64,000 bases of DNA from Dromiciops gliroides (Eukaryota; Chordata; Mammalia; Microbiotheria; Microbiotheriidae): the NCBI RefSeq assembly GCF_019393635.1, contig NC_057861.1:543378211-543442210 (forward strand). The letters run 5' to 3'. The position numbers were made by a program, and so were the translations under genes. Positions 44,740 through 55,429 of the stretch are shown one piece after another. The notes below the pieces were generated by a model. It was not told the origin of the DNA and made no database searches. It saw only the letters and a program-made list of their open reading frames with translations. How positions within the stretch are numbered: position 1 is the first letter of the stretch; every line of letters starts with the position of its first letter.

Positions 44740-44898
44740 TTTTGTTTTATTTTATTTTTGGGGTAGGGCAATGAGGGTTAAGTGACTTGCTCAAGGTCAC
44801 ACAGCTAGTTAGTGTCAAGTGTCTGAGGCCAGATTTGAACTCGGGTCCTTCTGAATCCAGGGCTGGGGTTTTATCCACTGTGCTACCTCGCTGTTCCA
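44740..44898 (-). repeat. CORE-SINE, type B
   Basis: Tail (TTTTA)n, then GGGCAATGAGGG. The 5' end is decayed (CTACCTCGCTGTTCC). Confidence 0.85.
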
Positions 44899-44899
44899 G

Positions 44900-45420
44900 G
44901 GAATATTTTTAAATGGACAACAGATAATATCACTACCAGAAAACTTCTGGCATAGGGCCAAATCTATAGGGCAAAAGGGCAGAATAAAAGAATGCAGAAG
45001 GCCCCGTGAGGTGTAGAGGGAAGAAAGAAAATTGTATTACAAAGCAGGAAGTAAAGGAATGCATGCAGATTGAAGAGCTGAACTAACTCTGACACTAGAA
45101 AAAGTACAATGAAAATAAGATTTCTGGGCATAGGAACCAGGGGGAAAAGAGCAGCCAACTCTGGGCTCTCTGGACCAATAATCTTGGCTGATTCATGGGG
45201 CTGTATCTGGAGCAATAACCAGAAAGAACCAAAGGATCTTTTTCCTCATCACGGGCCACAGGAATGAGAAAGCCTACCTGGTTTAGGGGTGGGAGCAGGA
45301 GGCAACCAAGAGAAAACAGATTTCTCTTCAAGCTGGGAAAAGGGAAATTCCACAGCTATGGCAGATATTTGTTATTTGCTTGTATCTAAAGATCCCTCAT
45401 TGAAGTAGTAGCTTGTTCTC
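44900..45420. other. intron G-H, no recognisable feature
   Basis: Unique-looking; no supported exon. Confidence 0.5.
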
Positions 45421-45429
45421 TACATTATT

Positions 45430-45835
45430 GAGTGTAATTCGCTGCTTTTTTTTTCTTTTAAAATTTTTCTTGATATATTACCTAATTTCTTCTGGTACCT
45501 TTCTCCCTTCATGAGAGCCACTCCACATAACAAAGACTTTTTTTAAAGGGGGGAAAAAAAGGATAAAGAGAAAAAAAAAACTTGAATAAAACTAATAAGC
45601 AACAGATTATGAGGTTTTGTTTTCTTGTTCAATCTGTAAATTTTTTGTTTTATTGGATTATTTAATCCATTCACATGTAAAGTTACAAGAATTAGGTTTA
45701 TATTTTTATCCTTGTCTCTAATATGGCTTTCTTTTTCTGTAATTTGATGCTTCCAAGGACTTATTGTAGAAGGAAGGTCAATATCAACAAATCCAGGATC
45801 TGTGATTTTACTGGTGTGGAAAACTCCCAACAAAC
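45430..45835 (-). repeat. L1 relic near the ORF2 start (antisense)
   Basis: The minus-strand frame contains NLILVTLHVNGLNNPIK at about 45711-45661, the family pattern at the start of L1 ORF2p (TLNVNGLN-PIK), followed by A/T-rich sequence. Confidence 0.6.
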
Positions 45836-46149
45836 AAACAAATAAATAAGTAAGTAAATAAGTAAATAAATTCCCAAGCAGATCACAACAAACCAGCTTG
45901 CCTCAGCCTCAGCGTCTTCCTGGAGGCTCAGAGATGTTTTACTGGCTAACCCATGTTAATATAGTTAGGAAGTGTCTGAAGTAAGACTGGAATGTGGGCT
46001 TTGTTGATTCCAAGTTCTATGCACTCCAACATACTGCATTCATGGAAGAGGGAGAGGTGAAAAGAATTATGTTTCACAATTGCATTGCTAAGATTTCACT
46101 CTTCTATACAGAGACAGAGAGGCAGAGAGAGATGGAGACTCTCTTCATT

Positions 46150-46262
46150 TGATTAATTCATCCAATAAACACTTATTAGGCACTTGCTATATGTCAGGCA
46201 CTGTGCTAAGTACTTAGGGATACAAAAAGAGACAATAGATAGTCTCTGTCCTCAAAATCTAA
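46150..46262 (-). repeat. L2 3' end fragment (antisense)
   Basis: CCAATAAACACTTATTAGGC and GTCAGGCACTGTGCTAAGTA. Confidence 0.65.
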
Positions 46263-46267
46263 TGGGG

Positions 46268-46420
46268 GTGGGGCAGCTAGATGGCGCAGTAGATAAAGCA
46301 CTGGCTTTGGATTCAGGAGGACCTGAGTTCAAATCCAGCCTCAGACACTTGACACTTACTAGCTGTGTGACCTTGGGCAAGTCACTTAACCCTCATTGCC
46401 CCAGAAAAAAAAAAAAAAGA
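46268..46420 (+). repeat. CORE-SINE, type B
   Basis: Full-length, CCCTCATTGCCCCAGAAAAA end, in the intron 93 bp from exon G's 3' border. Confidence 0.9.
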
Positions 46421-46512
46421 TCAAGTCATATCAAAATGAAAGGATTGGCCTTGATGGTCCCCTCCATCTCTAGACCTATGAGAATCCTAAATTCCTGGTA
46501 GAACCTGCTTAC

Positions 46513-46668
46513 CTGTCCCAGAGTCCACTCTGTTTGTTGGCTCAGGGAGGCCACTGTGTCAATCGAGCTGAGATCCAGCTGTTTTAGCTCATTCTCATTC
46601 AGAGCCAGAGCAATGTGGCCCAGGGAGACGATGTGATGATTCTTCCAATAAGATGGTGCATTCCAGAC
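46513..46668 (-). CDS. OTOA: OTOA exon G
   Basis: A 156-nt, phase-0 exon of exactly 52 codons. Acceptor TTTTCCAAG, donor CAG|GTAAGC. It encodes [20 protein letters not shown], then [20 protein letters not shown], ending [10 protein letters not shown]. This is the exon that first identified the gene: the order [33 protein letters not shown] is specific to otoancorin as I recall it. Since both borders are phase 0, this exon could be skipped without a frameshift, although I see no evidence that it is. Confidence 0.96.
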
Positions 46669-46797
46669 CTTGGAAAACAAACCCAGATTCAACATAAACT
46701 GTGCTATGAGTACCTGCTGTATTATTATCTATTGCATAGTACTTATGTTTAGAAGCTAAAATAAACCCTAAAATGGGTCCTTAAAAGCACTTAAGCC

Positions 46798-46943
46798 AGG
46801 GGCAGCTAGGTGGCACAGTGGATAAAGCACCAGCCCTGGATTCAGGAGTACCTGAGTTCAAATCTGGCCTCAGACACTTGACACTGACTGTGTGAAGCTG
46901 GACAAGTCACTTAACCCCCATTGCCCCGCAAAAAAAAAAAAAA
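46798..46943 (+). repeat. CORE-SINE, type B
   Basis: Flanked by the perfect 15-bp AAAAGCACTTAAGCC at 46783-46797 and 46944-46958. The core is missing a few bases after GACACT. Confidence 0.93.
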
Positions 46944-47314
46944 AAAAGCACTTAAGCCTCCTCTGCCTCTCCTCTTTCTGCCATCCTTCTGTTAGGTTTT
47001 TTAAGAGAAGTGGTAGGAATTTGTGGGCATTTTGCTGTATGTAAGTAGAGACTTTGTTCTTTCAGTCTAACAAAAATTATGGAATCCTCAACTAGAAGAG
47101 AATTTAGAGGTCACCTAAGTCAATTCTCCTCATTTTACATTTGTCTCTTAGAATCCTTGGGTTCTTTTAAAGTTCAGCTCAAGAGCCTTTCTTTGTTGGT
47201 TCCTCTAGCTGCTAGTGCCTCTCCCAGCAGGGTTACCTACCTCATGCCCTACTTTGAATCTGTTTTGTTTATAGGTGAATACCAAGTTCCACGTTAGAAT
47301 ATAAGCTTCTTTTT

Positions 47315-47467
47315 TTGTTTTGTTTTGTTTTGCCAGGCAATGAGGTTTAAGTGACTTGCCCAGAGTTCACACAGCTAGTAAGTGCCAAGTGTCTGAAGCC
47401 AAATTTGAACTCAGGTCCTCCTGAATCCAGGGCCGGTGCTTTATCCACTGTGCCACCTAGCTGCCCT
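47315..47467 (-). repeat. CORE-SINE, type B
   Basis: ATAAGCTTCTT flanks both sides (47300 and 47474), with a (TTTTG)n tail. Confidence 0.9.
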
Positions 47468-47551
47468 CACAACATAAGCTTCTTAAGGGCAGGGACTATT
47501 TTGCCTTTCTCTTTGTTCCTGCCTCAGTGCCTAGCACATAGTAGGTGCTTT

Positions 47552-47690
47552 GGGGGGGGGGCGGGACAATGGGGGTTAAGTGACTTGCCCAGGGTCACAC
47601 AGCTAGTAAGTATCAAGTGTCTCAGGCCGGATTTGAACTCAGGTACTCCTGAATCCAGGGCCGGCGCTTTATTCACTGTGCCACCTAGCT
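47552..47690 (-). repeat. CORE-SINE, type B
   Basis: TAGTAGGTGCTT flanks both sides (47540 and 47691). Ends at CACCTAGC, lacking the last bases of the head. Confidence 0.9.
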
Positions 47691-48039
47691 AGTAGGTGCT
47701 TAATATGCCTTGACTGTTGCTAAGGGGCAGAATTAGTACGAAGAGAGAAAAGTAATCCTGGGAAATGTAGGCAACTGTTCAGAGGTTATTAATGTTAATT
47801 TTGAACACTGATGAAGAAGTTGGATACCTTTTCTGTAAAACTGAGCTCCATCAATAGAAATGGGCAGGTTTGGAATGCCTACCAACTAACTGCCCAGTCT
47901 GTGGATTACCTGAGCCCTAGATTTTCCTAAACAACCATGCGCCTTTTGGGTGAGGAAACTGCTGCATTTTACTTCTAAGCAGTCACATATATCATCTCTA
48001 CCAAAAGGTAGGTGTGGAAAATAAAAGAAATTGAAACCT

Positions 48040-48200
48040 GAAGGCAGGACCAGGGTTCAAATCCTACCTCTTATTATCTGTCTGACCATGGACAAGTCAC
48101 AAACTCTCTGAGCTTCTGTTTCCTCATCTCTAAATGAGAGAGTTGGACCAGATGACCCCCTGAAGTCTCTTCTAGTTCTAAATTTCTGATCCTACATAGT
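48040..48200 (+). repeat. MIR-family SINE
   Basis: GGTTCAAATCCTACCTCTTA, then GGACCAGATGACCCCCTGAA. Confidence 0.7.
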
Positions 48201-48341
48201 TTTGAAACAGGATTACTCGTAAATTTTATTAGCTAACATGGAGTTTGTGAGGCCAGGGCTCTTTCCCTGCTAAACCCTTGGCATTACCCTGACTGTGTCA
48301 AATGGGAACTTTTATCACTCCTTCTCGGAGACAAGGTTGAC

Positions 48342-48529
48342 CTGTTTTGCTTTCTCCTTCAGGGCCATTAGTTGCAGCTGGCTGAAACTTGAAAGGGTCC
48401 CTAGCATCTCCACATTCTTGGTAAATGTGTCCTCTTCCATGCACAGCAGTTCTTGAGGAGACCAGCAGGCATTGGCTTCTGCTAACTTTAGGATGTCATC
48501 CGAAGTGGGAATTGTGACTCCTCGGCATT
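48342..48529 (-). CDS. OTOA: OTOA exon F
   Basis: A 188-nt exon. The acceptor is CTTCTTCTTCCCCCTTTAG and the donor CAG|GTCAAC, a somewhat weak donor (GTCA rather than GTRA). Two bases complete the codon split from exon E, then 62 codons follow. Recognisable stretches are [20 protein letters not shown], then [13 protein letters not shown], then [13 protein letters not shown]. Two cysteines near the middle are family features. Confidence 0.94.
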
Positions 48530-48584
48530 CTAAAGGGGGAAGAAGAAGAAATCCTCTTCAGAGGGATCGTTTTAGAATAATTTT

Positions 48585-48731
48585 TTTTTTTTTTTAGTGA
48601 GGCAATTGGGGTTAAGTGACTTGCCCAGGGTCACACAGCTAGTAAGTGTTAAATGTCTGAGGCCAGATTTGAACTCAGGTCCTCCTGACTCCAGGGCCGG
48701 TGCTCTATCCACTGTGCCACCTAGCTGCCCC
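48585..48731 (-). repeat. CORE-SINE, type A
   Basis: AGAATAAYTTTT on both sides. It lies 56 bp upstream of exon F's acceptor, on the gene's strand in sense orientation. Confidence 0.9.
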
Positions 48732-48734
48732 AGA

Positions 48735-49130
48735 ATAACTTTTTAAGAGCTGAAAGGGACTCCAACAGTGATCGTCCTTCCAGGCTTTGAGGTAAAGCAG
48801 CAGAGCAGGGAGACTGTCAGAAAGATGACAGTTCTCATAGATTTTTCCCCTTGCAACTAAAATAGCTTGGCTGGAGAGGCTAAGGACTACAGACTGAAAT
48901 TTCACAAGCTATGCTAGCTCAAAGGTCCTAAACTGTAGCAAACTTCTTCCTTCTTGGAATCATTTCAATTGTCATACTATGAAGAAAATGTATAAAGAGA
49001 ACTGTATGAAAGGTCTATAAGGAACAAGAATAGTCTATCTTTTAGACTGTTTGCTGTGATTACTGAAGAGTACAAAAAGGAAGAAAAGCAGTAATCCTGA
49101 GGAGAAATATTGAGAAGATATTTTTAAAAT
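48735..49130. other. intron E-F, no recognisable feature
   Basis: Unique-looking intron sequence. Confidence 0.5.
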
Positions 49131-49132
49131 TT

Positions 49133-49280
49133 TTTTTAAGTTTTAGTGAGGCAATTGGGGTTAAGTGACTTGCCCAGGGTCACACAGCTAGTAAGTATTA
49201 AGTGTCTGAGGCTGGATTTGAACTCAGGTACTCCTGACTCCAGGGCCAATGCTCTATCCACTGCGCCACCTAGCTGCCCC
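49133..49280 (-). repeat. CORE-SINE, type A
   Basis: AGAAGATATTTTTAAA and AGAAGATTTTTAAAG flank the element. Confidence 0.9.
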
Positions 49281-49609
49281 AAGAAGATTTTTAAAGGACT
49301 TTCATCAGTATTTCAAGTGAACTGAATTGTGTAAGACTGAGTTTTTAGGCAAGCAAAGAGGAGTCAACTACTTGTTACAATGAGGGCTTGAAGTGACTCA
49401 GACTGTAATCAGTCATAGCCAAAATATTGCAAATAGTTATATATTTTTTATTACAGTTTTCATTCATTAACAAATTATATTTTGCAAGTTTACTATTTAT
49501 TTGATTATAGATAAATAATAGTAATTAATAGTGGGAGAGGAGATTTATTCATTTAATTATATAATTAAATATTAAAGAACTGGGGTAAGGGCTTAAGCTG
49601 ATCAATTAA

Positions 49610-49860
49610 TGGCAGTTAAGTGGTACAGTTGACAGAACAATGGACCTGTAATTAGGAATACCTCAATTCAAATCCTGCCACAGATGCTTCTTTTCTGTGT
49701 GACCCTGGATAAGCCATTAAACCTCTAATTGCCTCAGTTTCCTCAGCTGTCAAATGGGGATAATAACAGCATCTACCTCCCAGGCTTGTAGTGAGAATCA
49801 AATGAGATAACACTTATGAAGCATTTAAATGATAATTATTATTGAGTAATATTATTGTTA
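49610..49860 (+). repeat. MIR-family SINE
   Basis: TGGTACAGTTGACAGAACAA, then TGTCAAATGGGGATAATAAC and GAATCAAATGAGATAACACT. Confidence 0.7.
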
Positions 49861-49869
49861 TTATTAGTG

Positions 49870-50470
49870 ATGTGATAAAATAATGGGACTTGGCAGATGC
49901 CCAAGGGTCCCACCTGCTTGATTTAGTAGTTTGAATTGGGTGAGAATGAGAAACAGACTAAGTACATACTTAAGGATGATTGGATGGGGACCACACCTGG
50001 CTGGCCTTGAGTGATGTATTGGTGTACTACTGACGTCAGTAAGAGACTACTCTCAACCAATCAGCTTGAAGGACCTCCCCTTTGGGGGAGGGAGAAAGGA
50101 ACAAGGAAGTGAATGCTTGCTAAGAGAAGAACTCTCTTTTTGGTGAGGAAGAGGCTCGTGGCAGCAGAGGGAGAACAAGAGTACCCTCTTAGTGGTTCTG
50201 ACACCAGTTTGGTGGTGAGAGATTTCACATGGGCTGCTAGGAAGGGAAATTGCTTTCTTTCTCTCTGGCTACACCAAATTAGATCTAAGCTAGGATTTCC
50301 ATGCTATAAGGAATCTGTTTTCAATCTCTCTCTCTTCACTAACTTATAATATATATTTTAATAAATTTTTAGAAGCCTAAACTCTTGCTGAATTTATCAG
50401 TGATTTTAGTCAGCTTCCCCCCAAGACTGGAGGGGTAGATTAGAACCCACAATTTAGATTTTAAACAACA
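49870..50470 (+). mobile_element. solo LTR in the OTOA intron E-F
   Basis: About 600 bp from TGTGATAAAATAATGG to GATTTTAAACAACA. TAGTG flanks both sides (49865-49869 and 50471-50475), the left border being uncertain by one base. It contains a perfect CRE palindrome TGACGTCA (50031-50038), a CCAAT-like AACCAATCAG (50056-50065) and a poly-A signal AATAAA (50359-50364). No internal viral genes adjoin it, so it is a recombined solo LTR. It lies antisense to OTOA. Confidence 0.75.
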
Positions 50471-50474
50471 TAGT

Positions 50475-50900
50475 GGAAATGATTGTAAGTTTATTCATGA
50501 GAAATAAATTATGATTATACCCCTAGATCACTACAGAGCTTGGAAAGATAAAATTAAGCATGAAGCAATGAAGCAAGTGGCAAGCTGAGGTTGGATTGCC
50601 TATAAATGAGTGTGTTCAGAAAACCCAAGATTCTACTTAACTTTGCTAAATGGGAAGGGGTTAGGTACAGACTTTCTAAAAACTACTACATAACTTGAGT
50701 GCTTTGCAAACTTAAATGTTATATAACATCAGCTAGTATTGCAATTTGAATGGGTACAAGGACATATCACTGAGATCACAAATGTTACAAAGGAGGCCTA
50801 ACACATTCTCACGATGCCAGACCACTCAAAAGACTGTAGGGACAGTGGGTCACTGATAGTCATTTTCCTAATAAGTATAAGAAGTAACATCATTAAAAGG
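50475..50900. other. intron E-F, no recognisable feature
   Basis: Unique-looking. Confidence 0.5.
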
Positions 50901-51017
50901 CCTGATGGCAGACATTCTTAACTTTTTTTGTGTATCATGAACCCCTTTGATTCACCCTTCTGGTGAGCACTTCTTAGAATAATGTTTTCAAATGTGTAAG
51001 ATAAAATAGGTAGGATT

Positions 51018-51167
51018 GGGGCAGCTAGGTGGCACAGTGGATAGAGCACCGGCCCTGGAGTCAGGAGTACCTGAGTTCAAATCTGGCCTTGGACACTTAA
51101 CGCTTACTAGCTTTGTGACCCTGGGCAAGTCACTTAACCCCAATTGCCTCACTAAAAAAAAAAAAAA
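51018..51167 (+). repeat. CORE-SINE, type A
   Basis: Flanked by AGGTAGGATT at 51008-51017 and 51168-51177. Confidence 0.93.
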
Positions 51168-51215
51168 AGGTAGGATTACAAATGCAAATGCAACTGTATT
51201 AAAATACAGTTATTA

Positions 51216-51362
51216 GGGGCAGCTAGGTGGTGGAGTGGATAGAGCACTGGCCCTGGAGTCAGGAGTACCTGAGTTCAAATCTGGCCTCAGACACTTAACA
51301 CTTACTAGCTATGTGACCCTGGGCAAGTCACTTAACCCCAATTGCCTCACTAAAAAAAAAAA
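51216..51362 (+). repeat. CORE-SINE, type A
   Basis: Flanked by AAAATACAGTTATTA at 51201-51215 and 51363-51377. The body has TGGTGGAGTGGATAG. Confidence 0.94.
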
Positions 51363-51486
51363 AAAATACAGTTATTAAAAAGCAAGTTCATGGATTCTAG
51401 GTTAAGAAACCCAGCAAGAGGTCCTAATCCTATTTATCATGGAGCTGGGAGATTTCACAGAATTACAGGTTCATAGGCTATAAGAG

Positions 51487-51751
51487 GGTAGCTATGTGGC
51501 TCAGTGGATAGAATGCCAGGCCTGGAGGCAGAAATACTCATCTTCCTGAGTTCAAATCTGGCTTCGGACACTTACTAGCTATGTGACCCTGGGCAAGTCA
51601 CTTAACCCTGTTTGCCTCAGTTTTCTAATCTGTAAACGAGCTGGTGAAAGAAATGGCACACTACTCAAGTATGTTTGCCGAAAAAATCCAAAACAAACTC
51701 AAACGGGATCATGAAGAGCCAGACATGACCAAAAAATGACTGAACAATAAG
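51487..51751 (+). repeat. MAR1-type SINE
   Basis: Head GGTAGCTATGTGGCTCAGTG, tail GACATGACCAAAAAATGACT. Confidence 0.82.
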
Positions 51752-51754
51752 AAT

Positions 51755-51850
51755 TGAAAGAGACCTTGGAGGTGAGCTATTCTAATTCCCTCATTTTCCA
51801 GAAAAGGAAACTGAGATCAAGAAAATTGATTTCATGTACATTAAGTTACC
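51755..51850 (-). repeat. MIR-like fragment
   Basis: GAGACCTTGGAGGTGAGCTA, then AGAAAAGGAAACTGAG. Confidence 0.5.
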
Positions 51851-52017
51851 TTTTTTAGAATAATTCAGTTCCATGAGAATTTAATGAGGGTCAATTAAGT
51901 ACCCTACATTTTCCCCAGGAATTTAAAAAATGATACTCTCCCATGACATGAGGCAGAGAAAAATGAAAGTGAGAAGAGGACCAAAATCATGGTTAGGTTT
52001 ATTGGGGGTTTTTAGAA

Positions 52018-52157
52018 TTTGGGGGGGGGGGGCAAGGAGGGTTAAGTGACTTGCCCAGAGTCACACAGCTAGTGTCAAGTGTCTGAGGCTGGATTTGAAC
52101 TCAGGTCCTCCTGAATCCAGGGCAGGTGCTTTATCTACTGTGCCACCTAGCTGCCCA
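52018..52157 (-). repeat. CORE-SINE, type B
   Basis: CATGGTTAGGTYT flanks both sides. A run of 14 G's replaces the usual tail junction. Confidence 0.88.
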
Positions 52158-52233
52158 ACATGGTTAGGTCTTTAAGAACTCTTCCTAAGCTTCCCTCTCC
52201 ATGACAATTCCAACTACCACCACCACTTACTCC

Positions 52234-52234
52234 G

Positions 52235-52272
<38 letters not shown>
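52234..52272. repeat. (ATA)n microsatellite
   Basis: About 12 uninterrupted units. Confidence 0.95.
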
Positions 52273-52273
<1 letters not shown>

Positions 52274-52339
52274 CAGGGCTTCAGAAGACCCTGCCTATGG
52301 TGAAGTCCTTCAAAGTGCAGGCTTAGTAAACTAATTTAT

Positions 52340-52500
52340 ATCCTCTATCTATAGCATATACTAGTTTTAGATTATTAACCTCCTTAAGGGAAGGGATCAT
52401 GTCCCTTATGGACTACAAACTCAGTATGAACTATGTATCTCCCCCGGTCAATAGCATAGTGTTCTGCATACAGATGTTTAATAAATGGTGGCTGAATTGA
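52340..52500 (+). repeat. L2 3' end fragment
   Basis: CTCCTTAAGGGAAGGGATCA and GATGTTTAATAAATGGTGGC. Confidence 0.6.
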
Positions 52501-52682
52501 ACTGAACTCAGTCTGGCTAGTCCCACAGCTTTAGCTATACTTTCTGATTGTTAATATGTCCCTCATTCTTTGGAGAAAAGCATCCAAATCAAATTGTCAC
52601 AGTAGCTTAATGAATGCTTGTTGACTTGATATGATTATATGTTAACTATAGGCCCTGTTTTGGTTTCAGTCCCACAGTAGAT

Positions 52683-52806
52683 CAGAGGTGTCAAACAAAG
52701 TTCCTGAAGGACAAATTCCTATGTGGTTTTCTAATCCAACATGAGCTGGCATGGATCCTTATGTGCCCTTATGTATGGTTTCTATTTGAGTTTGACACCA
52801 CTACAG
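52683..52806. repeat. short MITE with inverted ends
   Basis: CAGAGGTGTCAAAC at the left and GTTTGACACCACT at the right are reverse complements over about 11 bp. No clear target duplication. A fragment of the same family is at 42190. Confidence 0.45.
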
Positions 52807-53519
52807 AGGACTGAGAATTCAAACAAACAATCCATTTAATAAAAATATGTTTAAATGTCCCTGGCAAACACAGTTCCTAAGGTGGTTGATCAGGAAGATA
52901 AAGCAAATAAAGGCCTCCTGGAAGAAGGTTAAAAGCAATTGGCAGGACGGTTCCCTGGAGTTTTAGGAGCTCCTGCCCAAGTCCCCCAAACTGCTTTTAT
53001 ATTCTTCTTGCCCAAAGAGCCCAGAGATCTCAAGACCAGATCAGTTCGCACAGTGGCCAAGTTAACCCCAACTGTTCAAGATCTGGCACCCCAATCCCCT
53101 TGCTCATGACAATCCTAGGAACTGTTATGGAAGTGTGAGGGGTTAATTCCTGCCTCCTCAGTTCCACTAGTTTTGTGGCTAAATGCCTTGAGAAGACCAT
53201 CTATAACTGATGCCTTTACTTCCTTTCTTCTCATTCTCTTTTTAACTCTCAACAGTTTGGTTTCTAATTTCATCATTCAACTGAAACCATTCTCTCCAAA
53301 TTTACCAGTGAAGTCATGATTTCCAATTTGTTATTCACCTCTCTTCGATCTTTGATACTGCTGAGTCCCCTCTTCTTCCTGATACGCTCTTCTCTTTAAG
53401 ACAATACTCTATCCTGGTTCTCCTGCTGCATGTCTACCTGGTCCTTTTCAGTCTCCTTGCTGAAGTTCTCCATCTAGGTTCCATCCCTACCTACTGTCAG
53501 TTTTCCCCAAGATTCTGTC

Positions 53520-53625
53520 CTGGGCTCTGTCCTCCCTTCCTTTCCCTTCCCCTTCCCTCCCATCTCCCTTTCTCTCCTCTTCTTTACTCTCCTCTCCACT
53601 CCTCTCCTCTCCTCTCCTCTCCATA
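53520..53625. repeat. CCTTCC/CTCCT polypyrimidine tract
   Basis: About 100 nt of C/T only, including (CTCCT)n. It arises inside the L2. Confidence 0.9.
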
Positions 53626-53714
53626 TATTATTTCACTTGGTGATTTCATCAGCTTTCATGAAGTCAATTATCATCTCTATGCTGAGTATTCTTAGATCTA
53701 CTTATTTATTCCTT

Positions 53715-53880
53715 CTTTTTTTTCTTTTTCTTTCTTTTTTTTTTGCAGGGCAATGAGGGTTAAGTGACTTGCCCAGGGTCACACAGCTAGTAAGTGTCAA
53801 GTGTCTGAGGCCAGATTTGAACTCAGGTCGTCCTGAATCCAGGGCTGGTACTTTATCCACTGTACCACCTAGCTGCCCCC
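53715..53880 (-). repeat. CORE-SINE, type B
   Basis: T/C-rich tail, GCAGGGCAATGAGGG, ends GCTGCCCCC. Confidence 0.9.
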
Positions 53881-54249
53881 TACTACTTGTTCATTCCTAA
53901 CCTCAATCTTGAGCTCCCAACTCTCTTTCCCAATTGCCTATTAGACATCTCAAGCTGCATGTCCCACAAACATCTTATACGCAATATGTCCAAAACTGAA
54001 TTCGCTATGTTTCCCCCCAAATCCTCCCTTCCCTTTCAGACTTTTCTATTATCTCTATTATCTATTGAGAGCACCATTGTTCTCCCAGTCCCCCAGGCTC
54101 AAAACCTAGGTGTCATCTTCTCAACTCGTCATTCTTTCTCACCTCCCTCCCCATTTCCTATTTGTTATCAAGGCCTGTTGATTTTACCTTGGGAACATCT
54201 CTTATATATGCCTTGTAAACATCTCTTATATAAGCCTTCTTCTTTCCTT

Positions 54250-54415
54250 TAAAACTAATGAGGGGGAGTAGCTAGGTGGCACAGTGGATAAAGCATTGGC
54301 CCTGAATTCAGGAGGACCTGAGTTCAAATGTGACCTCAGATACTTACTGGTTGTGTGACCCTGGGCAAGTCACTTAACCCTCTTTGCCCCACAAAAACAA
54401 AACAAAACAAAAAAA
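54250..54415 (+). repeat. CORE-SINE, type B
   Basis: AAAACTAATGAGG to the left and AAAACCTAATGAGG to the right. Tail (AAAAC)n. Confidence 0.9.
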
Positions 54416-54530
54416 CCTAATGAGGAAGGTGATTTTGCACAACTCTGCTTCACTTAAATCCAATTCACTTGCAAATCCAAATATCACCTTCCTGATGTCG
54501 TTGGTCCTCTCTTCAAGAACAACCACTGGG
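54415..54530 (-). repeat. unnamed marsupial repeat (family of 16505)
   Basis: GATTTTGCACAACTCTGCTT, then AATTCACTTGCAAATCCA and GGTCCTCTCTTCAAGAACAA. Confidence 0.55.
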
Positions 54531-54705
54531 GAGCTAGGTGGCGCAGTGGATAAAGCACTGGCCCTGGATTCAGCAATACCTGAGTTCAAATCCGGCCTTA
54601 GTCACTTGACAATTACTAGCTGTGTGACCCTAGGCAAGTCACTTAACCCCCATTGCCCCGCAAAAAACAAAAAAACAAAAAGAAAACAAAACAAAACAAA
54701 AAGAA
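54530..54705 (+). repeat. CORE-SINE, type B
   Basis: AGAACAACCACC occurs on both sides (54518 and 54702). Tail (AAAAC)n. Confidence 0.9.
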
Positions 54706-54854
54706 CAACCACCACTTTAGTGCCCTCATCACCTCACACCTGGACTGTTGCAATAATGGTTAGCTTCCTTGCCACAAGTCTCTCCCCACTACAATTCATT
54801 CTCTATTCAGCTATCAGATTGATCTTCCTAAAGCACAGGTATGACTATCACATA

Positions 54855-54864
54855 CATACATACA

Positions 54865-54913
<49 letters not shown>
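54855..54913. repeat. (CA)n microsatellite
   Basis: About 22 CA units with CATA on the left. Confidence 0.96.
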
Positions 54914-55429
54914 CATTCATTAAATTCCCTTGGTCCTTATTACCTCCAAGATCAAATATAACATCTTCTGTTTGATATTCAATGCCCTTCATAACCTGTC
55001 GCCTTCCTACTTTTCCGGTCTTCCTACGCCTTACCTCCCCTTATGTACTTTGGCTTCATTGCTATTCTCTGAGCAGGACCCTTTATCTCCCAACTCTAAG
55101 CATTTTCACTGGGTGTCCTCCATGTCTGAGATGTTCTCTCTCTCTTCATTTCTGCCTCCTGGCTTCCTTTAAGTCTCAGCTAAAATTCCACCTCTTACAG
55201 AAAGCCTTTCTCAATTCTAGTGCCTTCAATTATTTCCAATTTATCCTGTATATAACTTGTTTGTACAAAGTTGTTTGCATGTTGTCTGGAAAGCAAGGAC
55301 TGTCTTTTACTTTTCTTTGTATCTCCAGTGCTTATCACTGCACATAGTAGGTGTTTAACAAACACTTAGTTACTGACTGATTAGTATACTGACCCATGAT
55401 AAGACCAAACAGAAGCACTCTGGTATAAC

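Larger units (their letters stand above)
47100..47715 (+). repeat. L2 3' end, split by two SINEs
   Basis: TTGGGTTCTTTTAAAGTTCA, then AAGGGCAGGGACTATTTTGC at 47485-47504, then GCCTAGCACATAGTAGGTGC. The ATAAGCTTCTT and TAGTAGGTGCTT sequences at the breaks are the SINEs' target duplications. Confidence 0.75.
50906..51412 (-). repeat. hAT-like MITE, split by two SINEs
   Basis: Left end ATTCTTAACTTTTTTTGTGT; right end CTAGGTTAAGAAACCC, its inverted counterpart. CATGAACCCCTTTGATTCAC matches the copy at 27869 in opposite orientation. About 205 bp without the two SINEs. Confidence 0.6.
53190..55375 (+). repeat. long L2 LINE relic, split by SINEs
   Basis: The order of recognisable parts follows L2: TCCTGGTTCTCCTGCTGCAT at 53412, GATTCTGTCCTGGGCTCTGT at 53511, the Tyr-Ala-Asp/Glu-Tyr region around 53675, ATGTCCAAAACTGAATTCGC at 53986, CTGGACTGTTGCAATAATGG near 54740, and the 3' terminus GCACATAGTAGGTGTTTAAC near 55341. 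About 1.6 kb of L2 remain after removal of the three SINEs. The reading frame is broken. Confidence 0.75.

Noticed and set aside
47351..47692. 113-codon frame with repeated Leu/Ser/Pro-rich segments
   Set aside because: Two antisense SINEs on either side of L2 sequence; the same peptide pattern recurs at every antisense SINE in the window.
54384..54923. 179-codon plus-strand open frame
   Set aside because: It runs through a SINE tail, an unnamed repeat, a second SINE, L2 sequence and a (CA)n array. It is an accident of repeats.
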